Source: Sulfitobacter noctilucicola
Lineage (GTDB): Bacteria > Pseudomonadota > Alphaproteobacteria > Rhodobacterales > Rhodobacteraceae
Assembly (NCBI RefSeq): GCF_000622385.1
Contig: NZ_JASD01000008.1
Span: 62,001-126,000, forward strand
Length of the DNA stretch: 64,000 nt
Direction: 5' to 3'
Below, piece after piece: positions 1 through 8,290 of this stretch. The position numbers and the translations under genes were made by a program. The notes below the pieces were generated by a model. The model did not search any database, was not told the origin of the DNA, and was given only the letters and a program-made list of their open reading frames with translations. Every line of letters begins with the position of its first letter. The stretch's first letter is position 1.

Positions 1-818
1 TTGGTGATGATCTTGGAATCCTGACTTTCTTTCAGTTCCTTTTTCATCTTGGTTTTGGTCGTCTTCGCATCCTTGGCCAAAGACGTCAGCGCATCCAGTT
101 CCTTTTCCGCTTTGACCAGACTTGCCTCGGCCACGTCGAACTTGCCGTCCTCCATCGCTTTGCGCACTCCTTTGCACAATTTATCAATGGCTTTCGGCGT
201 GCTCTTGATTGTCTTTTCAGTCTTGCGGCGTCCGTCCTCTGCCAGTGAGGCGGGAAATTCTTTCGGCGTCACCGCGGCAATCGCGTCTTTGACCACAGCA
301 TCGATCGTGCGTTGATAGTTCGTGCCATAAAGCACGACAAAGCTTTTCAGCGATCCCAACAGGTCCTGCGATTTCTTGAGGTCGGGCAAGACCTTTCCCT
401 TGATCTCTTTGATCAGGGCCATCACCTCCATGTCGCCCATGCCACTGTTCTTCTTGAGGTCCTTTTCCACAAGGTCGGTACGCTTGATCAGCATGGTATT
501 ATAGGTTTTCACCTCATTGCTGAACTTCGTGAACGCTTCTAGGTTCTTGTGGTGATCCTTCAGCATGGCTTCCCATGCTTTCAAAGGTTTGACGACATCC
601 GCGTGGCTTACGAAATCTTTCGATTTCTTGGATGTCACGCCAGAAGCACGGACCTTTTGGACAGCCTCCTGCAACACGTCTTCCGCGCTCCAGGTTTTTT
701 CCAGATGTGCCAGCATTGCCTTGTGAAGTTTGTCGCCCGCCGCAAACATGAGGTCGGTTCGCTTTTTCTTGTCGGCTTTATACTCTTTAACAAATTTGTC
801 GGATTCCTTGGACATCAT
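1..818 (-). CDS. Lysine-rich helical protein, C-terminus cut by window edge
   Basis: The reading frame is open on the minus strand from an ATG at 818 (or the adjacent in-frame ATG at 815) to base 1 with no stop, giving at least 272 residues. A GGAG lies 4-7 bases before the two ATGs. The product starts MSKESDKFVKEYKADKKKR, is very rich in Lys, Asp, Glu and Leu, and looks almost wholly alpha-helical or coiled-coil. It has no signal peptide or membrane segment. I do not recognise the family. It resembles in style, not in alignable sequence, the helical half of the protein at 31317-31943. Plus-strand frames over the same DNA are shadows. Confidence 0.75.
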   Translation of the reverse strand, partial: MMSKESDKFVKEYKADKKKRTDLMFAAGDKLHKAMLAHLEKTWSAEDVLQEAVQKVRASGVTSKKSKDFVSHADVVKPLKAWEAMLKDHHKNLEAFTKFSNEVKTYNTMLIKRTDLVEKDLKKNSGMGDMEVMALIKEIKGKVLPDLKKSQDLLGSLKSFVVLYGTNYQRTIDAVVKDAIAAVTPKEFPASLAEDGRRKTEKTIKSTPKAIDKLCKGVRKAMEDGKFDVAEASLVKAEKELDALTSLAKDAKTTKTKMKKELKESQDSKIIT

Positions 819-935
819 AAATCTCCATAAAAAATGCATTTTGTAGGGCAGCGCCCGGAGCCGAAAATTGACTCTGGTTTGATGGTGGCTCAACGCGGCC
901 TTCAAAGCAAGGATGAAGATGTGCCGACGTACCTG

Positions 936-1730
936 TCAGCTTGACCAGAGAACCGGGAACCAGTCTTCGCGCAGCTTTTGGCCCGGCACCATATCATGTC
1001 CGGGAAAAGGGGGTGATGTCGGCCCCGGACGCGCCACGTAACGCGCATCATCACCCACAAGTCTGAGCGAAAACGCACGCCGTCTGTCGGAGGCCGTGTT
1101 TCCACGCGCACCATGTAGAATGCCATAGTGGAACGCCACAGCATCGCCAGGCTCCATCTGCCATTCACGGATATCCATGCCCTCCGCGTCAGGGTCGGGC
1201 ACGGGCTGGTACGGGGCGGGATCAAAGAATGCATCCCCTTTCGCCCAGCGCGTCGGCAGCACAGGTTTTTCCCAAAGATGGGATCCTGCGACACAGCGCA
1301 GGGTGGCGTCAGTGACGGGGTCCAAAGGCGACCAGAAGCTGACGGTCTGTCGCCCTTCAACAAAATAATAGGGCCCGTCCTGATGCCACGGCGTCGCCAT
1401 CGATGTACCCGGCTCTTTCACCAGCACATGATCGTGGAATAGCTGAGCGGTCTCGCTTTGCATCAAAGCCGCCCCGACTTCTGCCGCGGCTGAATTGCGA
1501 ATTGCCGTTTCAAATTCCGGTATGCGCTGCCAATTGCAATAATCGTCAAAGAACAATCCGGTCTCGCCCGGTTTGTCGTTGTTGGATGCATATGGCCCAG
1601 GTTGATCCATGTTCCGCTGGACGCCTTTGCGCAGCGCTTCAACCTGATCGGCAAACAGCCCCTTGATCAGCACCACTCCGTCGCGCTGATAGCATTCAAT
1701 TTGTGAGCTGGTAACCAAAGGGTAAGCCAT
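936..1730 (-). CDS. Phytanoyl-CoA dioxygenase (PhyH) family protein
   Basis: The 264-residue product fits the Fe(II)/2-oxoglutarate-dependent PhyH family, cytosolic hydroxylases of varied small substrates. The iron triad is visible: H116-x-D118 in the segment WHQDGPYY and the distal H206 in GILHGARGN. Arginines near 216-220 are suited to hold 2-oxoglutarate. The length is normal. The ATG follows irr by only 12 bases on the same strand, so the two are probably cotranscribed from the irr promoter. That would place this oxygenase under iron-responsive control, an inference from spacing alone. The substrate cannot be read from sequence; ectoine hydroxylase and phytanoyl-CoA hydroxylase are only superfamily relatives. 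Confidence 0.85.
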   Translation of the reverse strand: MAYPLVTSSQIECYQRDGVVLIKGLFADQVEALRKGVQRNMDQPGPYASNNDKPGETGLFFDDYCNWQRIPEFETAIRNSAAAEVGAALMQSETAQLFHDHVLVKEPGTSMATPWHQDGPYYFVEGRQTVSFWSPLDPVTDATLRCVAGSHLWEKPVLPTRWAKGDAFFDPAPYQPVPDPDAEGMDIREWQMEPGDAVAFHYGILHGARGNTASDRRRAFSLRLVGDDARYVARPGPTSPPFPGHDMVPGQKLREDWFPVLWSS

Positions 1731-1742
1731 GGAAAGCAGGCG

Positions 1743-2171
1743 TTACCCTGCGCTCTCTTTGCGACGCAGACGGATTACAACATCTACACTGGCGATCTCG
1801 GCCCCTTGGGGTGCATCCGGAAGTCCGGAAATCACAAGCTGGTCTGCTGGCGCATCGGTCAGCTTTCCGTCGTCTTCCCAAAAGAAATGCGGGTGGTCGT
1901 GCGTGTTGGTATCAAAATAGCTTTTTGATCCATCAACGGTAACTTCTTGAAGAAGACCAGCCTCACAAAATGCACGCAGCGTATTGTAAACGGTGGCAAG
2001 CGATACCGCGTCCCCCTGCCCCTTGGCCGCATCAAACAGGCTTTCGGCAGTCACGTGGCGGTGCTGGCCATCGCCCACCAAAAGGCGCGCAAGTGTTACC
2101 CGTTGACGTGTAGGCCGCACGCCAGCCTGTTCCAGCCAGCGGGTACCGTTATCAATCTGGGTCTGCGTCAT
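1743..2171 (-). CDS. irr: Iron response regulator Irr (Fur family)
   Basis: This 142-residue Fur-family repressor has an N-terminal winged helix (about residues 10-75, including PTRQRVTLARLL and SLATVYNTLRAF) and a C-terminal dimerisation domain. The histidine cluster H91-D-H93-P-H95 is the HxH-type region used by alphaproteobacterial Irr to sense heme or metal. Irr controls iron uptake, heme synthesis and iron storage in Rhizobiales and Rhodobacterales. It diverges from fabA over a 193-base spacer, an arrangement I recall as common in Rhodobacteraceae. A Fur, Mur or Zur assignment is less likely because of the HDHPH motif and the fabA neighbour. Confidence 0.9.
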   Translation of the reverse strand: MTQTQIDNGTRWLEQAGVRPTRQRVTLARLLVGDGQHRHVTAESLFDAAKGQGDAVSLATVYNTLRAFCEAGLLQEVTVDGSKSYFDTNTHDHPHFFWEDDGKLTDAPADQLVISGLPDAPQGAEIASVDVVIRLRRKESAG

Positions 2172-2220
2172 GGATCGCTCCGTTTCCGTATAGGTTTAAT
2201 ATAAGGGTCTTTGCGAACGG

Positions 2221-2234
2221 TTTTCAATTCTAAA
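2221..2234 (-). promoter_or_regulatory. Possible Irr-box half-site in irr-fabA spacer
   Basis: The minus strand reads TTTAGAATTGAAAA. TTTAGAA matches one arm of the iron control element as I recall it; the other arm is degenerate. It lies 50 bases upstream of the irr start, where autoregulation would be expected. A TAATATAAG stretch at about 2197-2205 could be a -10. This is only weakly supported. Confidence 0.3.
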
Positions 2235-2364
2235 TCGGGAAATGCGCATTACAGTGCATCTTTGCCGCAGCAGAAGGGCTTTGAAAAAGGCTGGCGGCTT
2301 GCGATGTGAACCAGCGCAGGCTAGACCCCGTTGAATTGGAATGACCAAGCAGGAGTGCCGCATC

Positions 2365-2874
2365 ATGGCAGATTATCCAACCAGCTTTGACAAAGAAGCA
2401 CTGTTGAAATGCGCCGCCGGCGATTTGTTCGGCCCCGGTAATGCGCAGCTGCCCGCGCCACCGATGTTGATGATGGACCGGATCACGGACGTGTCCGGCG
2501 ATGGCGGTGCACATGGCAAGGGTCATATCACTGCCGAATTCGATATCACGCCGGATTTGTGGTTCTTTGACTGCCATTTTCCCGGCAACCCGATCATGCC
2601 GGGCTGTCTCGGCCTTGACGGCTTGTGGCAATTGACCGGATTTAACCTTGGCTGGCGCGGCTGGCAGGGGCGCGGCTACGCGCTGGGTGTCGGCGAGGTC
2701 AAACTGACCGGCATGGTCCGCCCTGACCGCAAGATGCTGACGTACAAGATTGACTTCACCAAGGCGATCCAGACCCGCCGCCTGACCATGGGTGTGGCCG
2801 ACGGCATCGTCGAAGCCGACGGCGAAGTGATTTATCAGGTCAAAGACATGAAGGTCGCTCTTTCAGAGAGCTGA
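2365..2874 (+). CDS. fabA: 3-hydroxydecanoyl-ACP dehydratase/isomerase FabA
   Basis: FabA dehydrates 3-hydroxydecanoyl-ACP and isomerises trans-2- to cis-3-decenoyl-ACP, the branch point for unsaturated fatty acids in the cytosol. The hot-dog fold signature is clear: [16 protein letters not shown] carries catalytic H71 and D85. I choose the ATG at 2365 (169 residues, starting MADYPTSF), because AGGAG at 2350-2354 sits 10 bases before it and the length matches family members. An in-frame ATG at 2341 would add eight unconserved residues and lies upstream of that Shine-Dalgarno. It diverges from irr. FabB and FabI are 3.3 kb downstream, after three unrelated genes. Confidence 0.96.
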   Translation: MADYPTSFDKEALLKCAAGDLFGPGNAQLPAPPMLMMDRITDVSGDGGAHGKGHITAEFDITPDLWFFDCHFPGNPIMPGCLGLDGLWQLTGFNLGWRGWQGRGYALGVGEVKLTGMVRPDRKMLTYKIDFTKAIQTRRLTMGVADGIVEADGEVIYQVKDMKVALSES

Positions 2875-2881
2875 CATAAAG

Positions 2882-2926
2882 ATGCCCTGCCCCGCTGCAG
2901 CGCAAAGCGCGGTCGGGACAGGGCAT
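2882..2926. terminator. Hairpin between convergent fabA and reductase
   Basis: ATGCCCTG pairs with CAGGGCAT and, after one mismatch, CCCG pairs with CGGG. The loop is about 19 bases. There is no U-run after it. It starts within 8 bases of the fabA stop and could serve both convergent genes. Confidence 0.6.
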
Positions 2927-2948
2927 TAAGACTGTAATCCAAAGCGAT

Positions 2949-3551
2949 CTAGGCCGACTGCATATCCAGCGCCTCGCCGTCATATGTGCCGTTTACGGCA
3001 GCTTCGGCCAGAACATGCGCAACATCTGCGCGGCTCGCCTCGGCGGATTTATCAACCTCTGCACCCAGCGTAATGTTGTCGCTACGCCCGTCATCGGTCA
3101 GCGCCACGGGGCGCAAGATGGAGAAGTTCAGGCTTGACGCTTTGAGGTGCTCATCTGCGGCGTGTTTCGCTTCTAGATAATGCGCCATTTCGCCCCCTTG
3201 GCTGGGGTTGTCTGCACCGATCGAGCTGAGCATCACAAAACGAGACACGCCCGACTTTTCGGCCAGATCAATCAGGTTCTTGGCACCGTCGCGATCAACC
3301 TTGTCCGTCATTTCCTGTCCGGTGCCGCTGCCCGAACCTGCCGCGAATACGACCACATCGGTATCGGCACAAACGTCATCATTCAGGTCCGTCAGATCGC
3401 CAAGGCGCTGTTCGACACCGTCGGGAAGACCACTGGTGTCAGAACTCTCGCGCACCAATGCGACAGGGTTGTGACCCATCTGTTTGATTTCTTTTACAAG
3501 CTGGGTTCCGGTTTTGCCGGTTGAACCGGCGACAAGTACGTTCATCGTCAT
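2949..3551 (-). CDS. NmrA-like NAD(P)-binding atypical SDR
   Basis: This 200-residue cytosolic protein has an N-terminal Rossmann dinucleotide motif GSTGKTG at about residues 9-15 and the segment RFVMLSSIGAD typical of the NAD(P)-binding atypical SDR group (YwnB/NmrA-like). No full Tyr-x3-Lys catalytic pair is obvious, although YLEAKHAADEHL lies at the expected place (Y-x3-K). The start at 3551 (MTMNVLVAGS) is preceded by AAGGAGAG with 6 bases of spacing. It follows the aldehyde dehydrogenase by 73 bases on the same strand and may be cotranscribed with it. Possible roles are a quinone- or flavin-reductase-like redox enzyme or a redox sensor; the substrate is unknown. Confidence 0.85.
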   Translation of the reverse strand: MTMNVLVAGSTGKTGTQLVKEIKQMGHNPVALVRESSDTSGLPDGVEQRLGDLTDLNDDVCADTDVVVFAAGSGSGTGQEMTDKVDRDGAKNLIDLAEKSGVSRFVMLSSIGADNPSQGGEMAHYLEAKHAADEHLKASSLNFSILRPVALTDDGRSDNITLGAEVDKSAEASRADVAHVLAEAAVNGTYDGEALDMQSA

Positions 3552-3624
3552 TGTATTCTCTCCTTCTAGGATAGGGGCGGCGCAAAAGCGCTGCACCCCA
3601 TGGATTTTTCAAGTAAAGGGTGGC

Positions 3625-5001
3625 TTAGGACGGCAGGTAGACCGCCTTGGCGTTCACGAACTCTTTCATGCCAAAGCCGCCATGTTCGCGGCCGTAACCG
3701 GAATCTTTTACGCCGCCGAAGGGCATATTGGGGTCTGCGGCACCAAACGAATTGATACGCACCATGCCGGTGTCGAAATGCTCGCGCGCCAGCTTCAACG
3801 CGTGCTCTTCATCCTTACAGAAGATGCCGCCGCCCAGGCCATATCGGCTGTCGTTCGCAATTCGCATCGCGTCTTCGTCGTCCTTTGCGCGGATCACAGA
3901 AGCGACCGGCCCGAAAATTTCATCGTCATATGCTGGCATACCGGGTTTCACGTCGCCCAGCACGGTCGCGGGGTAATAGGCACCCGTCCGGTCCGGCACT
4001 TCGCCGCCGCATAGCACCTTCGCACCGTTTGCGACACTTTCCTTGACTTGATCGCGAACAGTCTCGAACTGCTCTATGCTCGACAGTGGCCCCAACTTCG
4101 TGCCTTCCTCCATCGGATCGCCCATCTTGATTTCGCTCATCTTCGCGACGAACGCCTCTACGAAGGCATCATAGACCTTGTCAGCCACAACGAAGCGTTT
4201 TGCGGACACACAGGTTTCGCCGTTGTTATACAGCCGTCCAATGACCGAAAACTTCACAGCGGTTTCGATGTCGGCGTCTTCGAGAACAAGGTAAGCGTCG
4301 TTTGAACCCAACTCCAGCACGGTTTTCTTCAATGCCTTTGCAGCTGTCGCGCCGATGTGACGGCCAGCGCCATCACTGCCTGTCATGGTGACGCCACGCA
4401 CAAGCTTGTGTTCGATCAGTTTGTCACTCACGTCGTGGCCAATCAGAACAACCCGAAACAGGTCTTCCGGCAGGCCCGCCTCAATGCACAGTTCGCGCAA
4501 ACGAAGACCGGAACCGGTACAGATAGAGGCGTGTTTGAGGATACAACCGTTACCAGCGATCAGGTTTGCGGCCAGCACCCGTACCGGCTGGTACAGGGGG
4601 AAGTTCCACGGCTGAATGGAATAAATCACGCCGATGGGCTGGTATGTGACCACACCACGTTTGCCATCACCGTGCACGCGTTCTTCATCGCCCAACATAT
4701 CGGCGCCGTGATCCGCGCTGTATTCGAAAATCTGGGCGCACAGCTCAACCTCGGTTTTACCGTCTTTCAGCAGCTTGCCCATCTCACGGGTCATCAGTTC
4801 GGCCAGCTCGTCCTTGTTCTCGCGCAGCTTGTCGGCAATCGCTCTGAGGTACGGCGCCCGTTCTTCGTGTGATTTCTTGCGCCATTCCAGAAACGCTGCA
4901 TGGCAAGCTTCGACCGCATCAGACGCCTGTTCCTGCGACATCTTGGGGTAGCTGTTGATGGCCTCTTCTGTGGCCGGGTTCATTGTTTCGATCTTTGACA
5001 T
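3625..5001 (-). CDS. NAD(P)-dependent succinate-semialdehyde dehydrogenase-like ALDH (Sad/YneI type)
   Basis: The 458-residue enzyme belongs to the aldehyde dehydrogenase superfamily and oxidises an aldehyde to the acid in the cytosol. Visible motifs are PWNFP at 131-135, catalytic base E230 in LELGSND, and nucleophile C264 in NNGETCVSAKRF. The layout around LELGSND and NNGETC, plus the short length, fits the Sad/YneI succinate-semialdehyde group better than betaine-aldehyde or methylmalonate types. The start at 5001 (MSKIETMNPATEEA) has AGGAAG about 7 bases upstream; longer upstream frames lack one. Succinate semialdehyde as substrate is inferred from the subfamily; other short aldehydes are possible. 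Confidence 0.88.
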   Translation of the reverse strand: MSKIETMNPATEEAINSYPKMSQEQASDAVEACHAAFLEWRKKSHEERAPYLRAIADKLRENKDELAELMTREMGKLLKDGKTEVELCAQIFEYSADHGADMLGDEERVHGDGKRGVVTYQPIGVIYSIQPWNFPLYQPVRVLAANLIAGNGCILKHASICTGSGLRLRELCIEAGLPEDLFRVVLIGHDVSDKLIEHKLVRGVTMTGSDGAGRHIGATAAKALKKTVLELGSNDAYLVLEDADIETAVKFSVIGRLYNNGETCVSAKRFVVADKVYDAFVEAFVAKMSEIKMGDPMEEGTKLGPLSSIEQFETVRDQVKESVANGAKVLCGGEVPDRTGAYYPATVLGDVKPGMPAYDDEIFGPVASVIRAKDDEDAMRIANDSRYGLGGGIFCKDEEHALKLAREHFDTGMVRINSFGAADPNMPFGGVKDSGYGREHGGFGMKEFVNAKAVYLPS

Positions 5002-5223
5002 TGGATACTTCCTTTGCTCTGTTGGCGTACCAACACCCCGCATCCGCCAAAGTTCCGCCCCATGGGTAAGGTGCGGCACCCGGCCGCGCATCGGGAGGCG
5101 GGACCAGAGGCTGTATCTTCGTTTTGTTCACCCACAATTGTTGCAACAGAGCGCATGCAAAACTAAGGTCGCACCATAATTGCACGACCGCCATTTTCCT
5201 TCCTATTGCGGAGAACACATTTC

Positions 5224-6099
5224 ATGGCCACGGCCCATGTCCTGATTGCCGACATTACCGGCAGCACCACACTTTACGATCAAATGTCCGACAGTGATGC
5301 TTTGGCTCTGATCTCTGTTGTTCTGAACGGCATGCGCACAATTATCGAAGACAACGGCGGCCACTGTGTAAAATCGCAGGGCGACGATACGCTGAGTTTT
5401 TTTGACGATGCCGATCAGGTGTTTCAAGCCGCACGGCAAATGATCGAGGCTGATTGGGGCAACGGATTGGGCGTACACGCGGGCGTCTGCCATGGCGAAG
5501 TAGTCAGCCATGACGCGGACATTTACGGCGATGCCGTGAACACTGCGGCAAGGCTATCGACCCTGTCGAAAGCAAAAGAGGTGCTTTTGAGCGATACCGT
5601 TTTCGAACGTCTGTCCGAGCGCAACAGTGCCCTTTGCGTGGCGATGGGGGGCATTACGCTGAAAGGCAAGCGCGAGGCCACGCGGGTACATTCCTTTGCG
5701 GTCAGCGATATGACCACCCAAACCGTTTTTCTGGCAGCGCAGGACAGCATTCCCGGCCCGTGCACCGAATCTGCGGCCCTCACGTACGGCGAGGCGGAAT
5801 GGACGCTTTATGATGGCGAAAGCCTGATGGTGGGGCGGTCCGATGAATGCGAAGCCGTTCTTGAACTTCCTTGGGTGTCACGCAAACACGGCAGTTTCGA
5901 GCTGCGGGCCGCACAACTTGAATACACCGATCACAGCTCCTCTGGCAGCACTGTGATTACCGCCGACGGTCAGGAGTTCAAACTGCAACGCAGGTCGATG
6001 CCACTGAGCGGGAGTGGCGTAGTGCTGGTGGGAACCCGCGACCGCGCGCTCGACACTTCGTTGATCCGCTATGACACCAATGACCTGCGTCCCGACTGA
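5224..6099 (+). CDS. Class III nucleotidyl cyclase fused to an FHA domain
   Basis: The 291-residue soluble protein has two domains. Residues 1-165 are a class III adenylate/guanylate cyclase catalytic domain: D10 in ADITGST and D54 in KSQGDD are the expected metal-binding aspartates, and YGDAVNTAARL is the usual transition-state region. Residues about 185-285 are a forkhead-associated phosphothreonine-binding domain with GRS, SRKHG and SSSGS. The start at 5224 has GGAG 10 bases upstream; a TTG at 5206 is a less likely start. The combination suggests cyclic-nucleotide synthesis steered by a phosphothreonine partner. No Ser/Thr kinase is in the window. It diverges from the aldehyde dehydrogenase and precedes fabB by 107 bases. 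Confidence 0.88.
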   Translation: MATAHVLIADITGSTTLYDQMSDSDALALISVVLNGMRTIIEDNGGHCVKSQGDDTLSFFDDADQVFQAARQMIEADWGNGLGVHAGVCHGEVVSHDADIYGDAVNTAARLSTLSKAKEVLLSDTVFERLSERNSALCVAMGGITLKGKREATRVHSFAVSDMTTQTVFLAAQDSIPGPCTESAALTYGEAEWTLYDGESLMVGRSDECEAVLELPWVSRKHGSFELRAAQLEYTDHSSSGSTVITADGQEFKLQRRSMPLSGSGVVLVGTRDRALDTSLIRYDTNDLRPD

Positions 6100-6176
6100 C
6101 CCCATCTGCCTAACCGCTTGCACCGCTGCGGCCTGCTGGCCTAGATAGGGGATCATATATCAAAGGAGTGCAGCCC

Positions 6177-6209
6177 ATGCGCCGCGTCACATCAGAGGCC
6201 TGCAAATGA
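6177..6209 (+). CDS. Possible 10-codon leader ORF overlapping fabB start
   Basis: The strongest Shine-Dalgarno upstream of fabB (AAAGGAG, 6162-6168) is placed for an ATG at 6177, not for the fabB ATG at 6206. From 6177 the frame reads [10 protein letters not shown] then TGA at 6207-6209, so stop and fabB start overlap as ATGA. The first four residues MRRV mimic the FabB N-terminus MKRV. This could be a coupling leader peptide or a decayed older start of fabB. Expression is not shown. Confidence 0.4.
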   Translation: MRRVTSEACK

Positions 6210-7435
6210 AGCGAGTAGTCGTCACGGGATTGGGCATTGTCTCATCCATCGGGAACAATGCCGAAGAAGTCACCGCATCGCTCAAGACCGGAAAATCTGG
6301 CATCGAAGCAAGCAGCGAGATGACCGAGCATGGCTTTCGGTCACAGATCGCAGGCACGCTCAAGATTGATCCGTCCGAGCATATCGACAAACGCACCCTG
6401 CGCTTTATGGGACCGGGCGCGGCCTATGCCTACATCGCCATGCAGCAGGCAATTGCCGATGCAGGTCTGGACGAGGAGACGGTCAGCAATCCGCGCACCG
6501 GCTTGATTGCAGGTTCCGGCGGGCCCTCAACTTCTGCGATGAAGACAGCGCATGATATCGTTGACAAGACCGGTGCGACCAAACGCATCGGGCCTTTTGC
6601 AGTACCGAAATGCATGTCCTCGACCATCAGCGCCAACCTTTCGACCGCGTTCAAGATCAAAGGGATCAACTACTCGATCACCTCGGCCTGCTCGACCTCG
6701 CTGCATTGCATCGGGTCCGCTGCGGAACAAATCATGCTGGGCAAACAGGATGTGATGTTTGCAGGTGGCGGTGAAGAACTGGACTGGACGCTGTCTTGTC
6801 TGTTCGACGCTATGGGCGCGATGAGCAGCAAGTATAACGATACGCCCGAGAAAGCCTCCCGCGCTTTCGACGCCAACCGCGACGGCTTTGTGATCACCGG
6901 TGGTGGCGGCATGGTTGTGCTGGAAGATCTCGATCATGCGCTGGCACGTGGTGCGACGATCTATGCCGAAGTGACCGGATTTGCGGCCACATCCGACGGG
7001 CACGACATGGTCGCGCCGTCAGGCGAAGGTGGCACACGTGCCATGCAACTGGCACTGGAAACCCTGCCCGAAGGCCGCAAGGTCAGCTATATCAACGCGC
7101 ACGGCACCTCGACCCCTGTAGGTGATGTGGGCGAGATCGAAGCAGTCCGCCGTGTGTTTGGTCAAGGCAGCACACCACCTGTCAGCTCCACCAAGTCTAT
7201 GACTGGCCATGGCCAAGGCGCTGCTGGTGCGATGGAAGCGATCTTCTGTTTGTTGATGCTCAAGGATGATTTCATCACACCGTCAATCAACGTCGAAACG
7301 CTCGATCCCGCGCTGGAATCCTCCGAAATCGCCACGACGCTGGTCGAGAATGCGGGCCTCGATTCCGTGATGACCAATTCATTCGGCTTTGGCGGCACCA
7401 ACGGATCAATGATCCTGTCGAAATATAACGGATAG
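6206..7435 (+). CDS. fabB: 3-oxoacyl-ACP synthase I (KAS I) FabB
   Basis: FabB condenses malonyl-ACP with acyl-ACP and is needed to elongate the cis-3-decenoyl-ACP made by FabA. The 409-residue cytosolic thiolase-fold enzyme shows the KAS triad: C162 in SACSTSLH, H299 in [11 protein letters not shown] and H335 in [10 protein letters not shown]. The ATG at 6206 gives the conserved start [16 protein letters not shown]. Its own ribosome site is weak (AGAGG at about 6194), and it overlaps the stop of a 10-codon ORF by ATGA, so it may depend on translational coupling. fabI follows after 9 bases and is surely cotranscribed. Confidence 0.96.
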   Translation: MKRVVVTGLGIVSSIGNNAEEVTASLKTGKSGIEASSEMTEHGFRSQIAGTLKIDPSEHIDKRTLRFMGPGAAYAYIAMQQAIADAGLDEETVSNPRTGLIAGSGGPSTSAMKTAHDIVDKTGATKRIGPFAVPKCMSSTISANLSTAFKIKGINYSITSACSTSLHCIGSAAEQIMLGKQDVMFAGGGEELDWTLSCLFDAMGAMSSKYNDTPEKASRAFDANRDGFVITGGGGMVVLEDLDHALARGATIYAEVTGFAATSDGHDMVAPSGEGGTRAMQLALETLPEGRKVSYINAHGTSTPVGDVGEIEAVRRVFGQGSTPPVSSTKSMTGHGQGAAGAMEAIFCLLMLKDDFITPSINVETLDPALESSEIATTLVENAGLDSVMTNSFGFGGTNGSMILSKYNG

Positions 7436-7444
7436 GATCACAAC

Positions 7445-8236
7445 ATGTCTGACCTGCTCAAAGGAAAACGCGGCCTGATTATGGGGGTCGCCAACGAACG
7501 CTCCATCGCTTGGGGCATCGCAAAAGCGATGGCCGAAGCCGGTGCGGAGCTTGCGTTCACCTATCAGGGCGAGGCTTTCGGCTCGCGGCTGAGACCGCTG
7601 GCTGAAAGTGTCGGGTCGGATTTCATGGTCGATGTCGACGTGACGGATGACGCGTCACTCGATGCCGCGTTCGAACAGTTAGGTGCCCGCTGGCCGACAA
7701 TTGATTTTGTCGTCCACGCCATCGCGTTTTCGGACAAATCCGAGCTGACGGGGCGCTTCCTGAATACCAGCCGCGCGAACTTCAAACATTCGATGGATAT
7801 CTCTGCCTACAGCTTTATCGAAGTTGCACGCCGCGCCCATCCGATGATGGTTGAAAACGGCGGCACCTTGATGACGCTGACCTATCAGGGCAGCAACCGC
7901 GTTGTACCGAACTACAATGTGATGGGTGTGGCCAAGGCAGCGCTGGAAAGTGCCACGCGCTATCTGGCAAATGATCTGGGCCCCGAAGGCATCCGCGTGA
8001 ACGCCATTTCCCCTGGTCCGATGAAAACACTGGCCGGTGCGGCCATTGGTGGTGCGCGAAAAACCTACAAACACACCGACCAGAATGCACCGATGCGCAG
8101 CAATGCGACATTGGAAGCTGTGGGTGGTACGGCAGTCTATTTGGCATCAAACGCCGGTGCTTGCACCACCGGTGAGATTATTCGCGTAGATGGCGGATTT
8201 CACGTGCTCGGCATGCCGCAGCAGGAATACCTTTAA
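7445..8236 (+). CDS. fabI: Enoyl-ACP reductase FabI (NADH)
   Basis: FabI performs the last reduction of each fatty-acid elongation cycle. The 263-residue SDR-family enzyme shows the FabI form of the cofactor motif (GVANERSIAWGIA), Y147 and Y157, and K164 in YNVMGVAKAALES, the Y-x6-K arrangement of FabI. The C-terminus GEIIRVDGGFHVLG is typical. The start lies 9 bases after fabB and continues the fabB-fabI operon. The next gene is convergent. Triclosan-type inhibitors act on this family, but sensitivity cannot be judged here. Confidence 0.96.
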   Translation: MSDLLKGKRGLIMGVANERSIAWGIAKAMAEAGAELAFTYQGEAFGSRLRPLAESVGSDFMVDVDVTDDASLDAAFEQLGARWPTIDFVVHAIAFSDKSELTGRFLNTSRANFKHSMDISAYSFIEVARRAHPMMVENGGTLMTLTYQGSNRVVPNYNVMGVAKAALESATRYLANDLGPEGIRVNAISPGPMKTLAGAAIGGARKTYKHTDQNAPMRSNATLEAVGGTAVYLASNAGACTTGEIIRVDGGFHVLGMPQQEYL

Positions 8237-8254
8237 GCTTTGTAAAAGATACCT

Positions 8255-8274
8255 TTCCGCCCTCAGGGGTGGAA
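8255..8274. terminator. Hairpin after fabI
   Basis: TTCCGCCC and GGGTGGAA pair (one G-U) around loop TCAG, 18 bases after the fabI stop and 16 bases before the stop of the convergent methyltransferase. There is no U-tract on the plus strand, so termination is likely but not certain. Confidence 0.5.
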
Positions 8275-8290
8275 CGGTACATAGTTGAAT

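Noticed and set aside
49..830. Three plus-strand open frames at the left edge
   Set aside because: They lie antisense to one continuous minus-strand frame with a good ribosome site and consistent lysine-rich composition.
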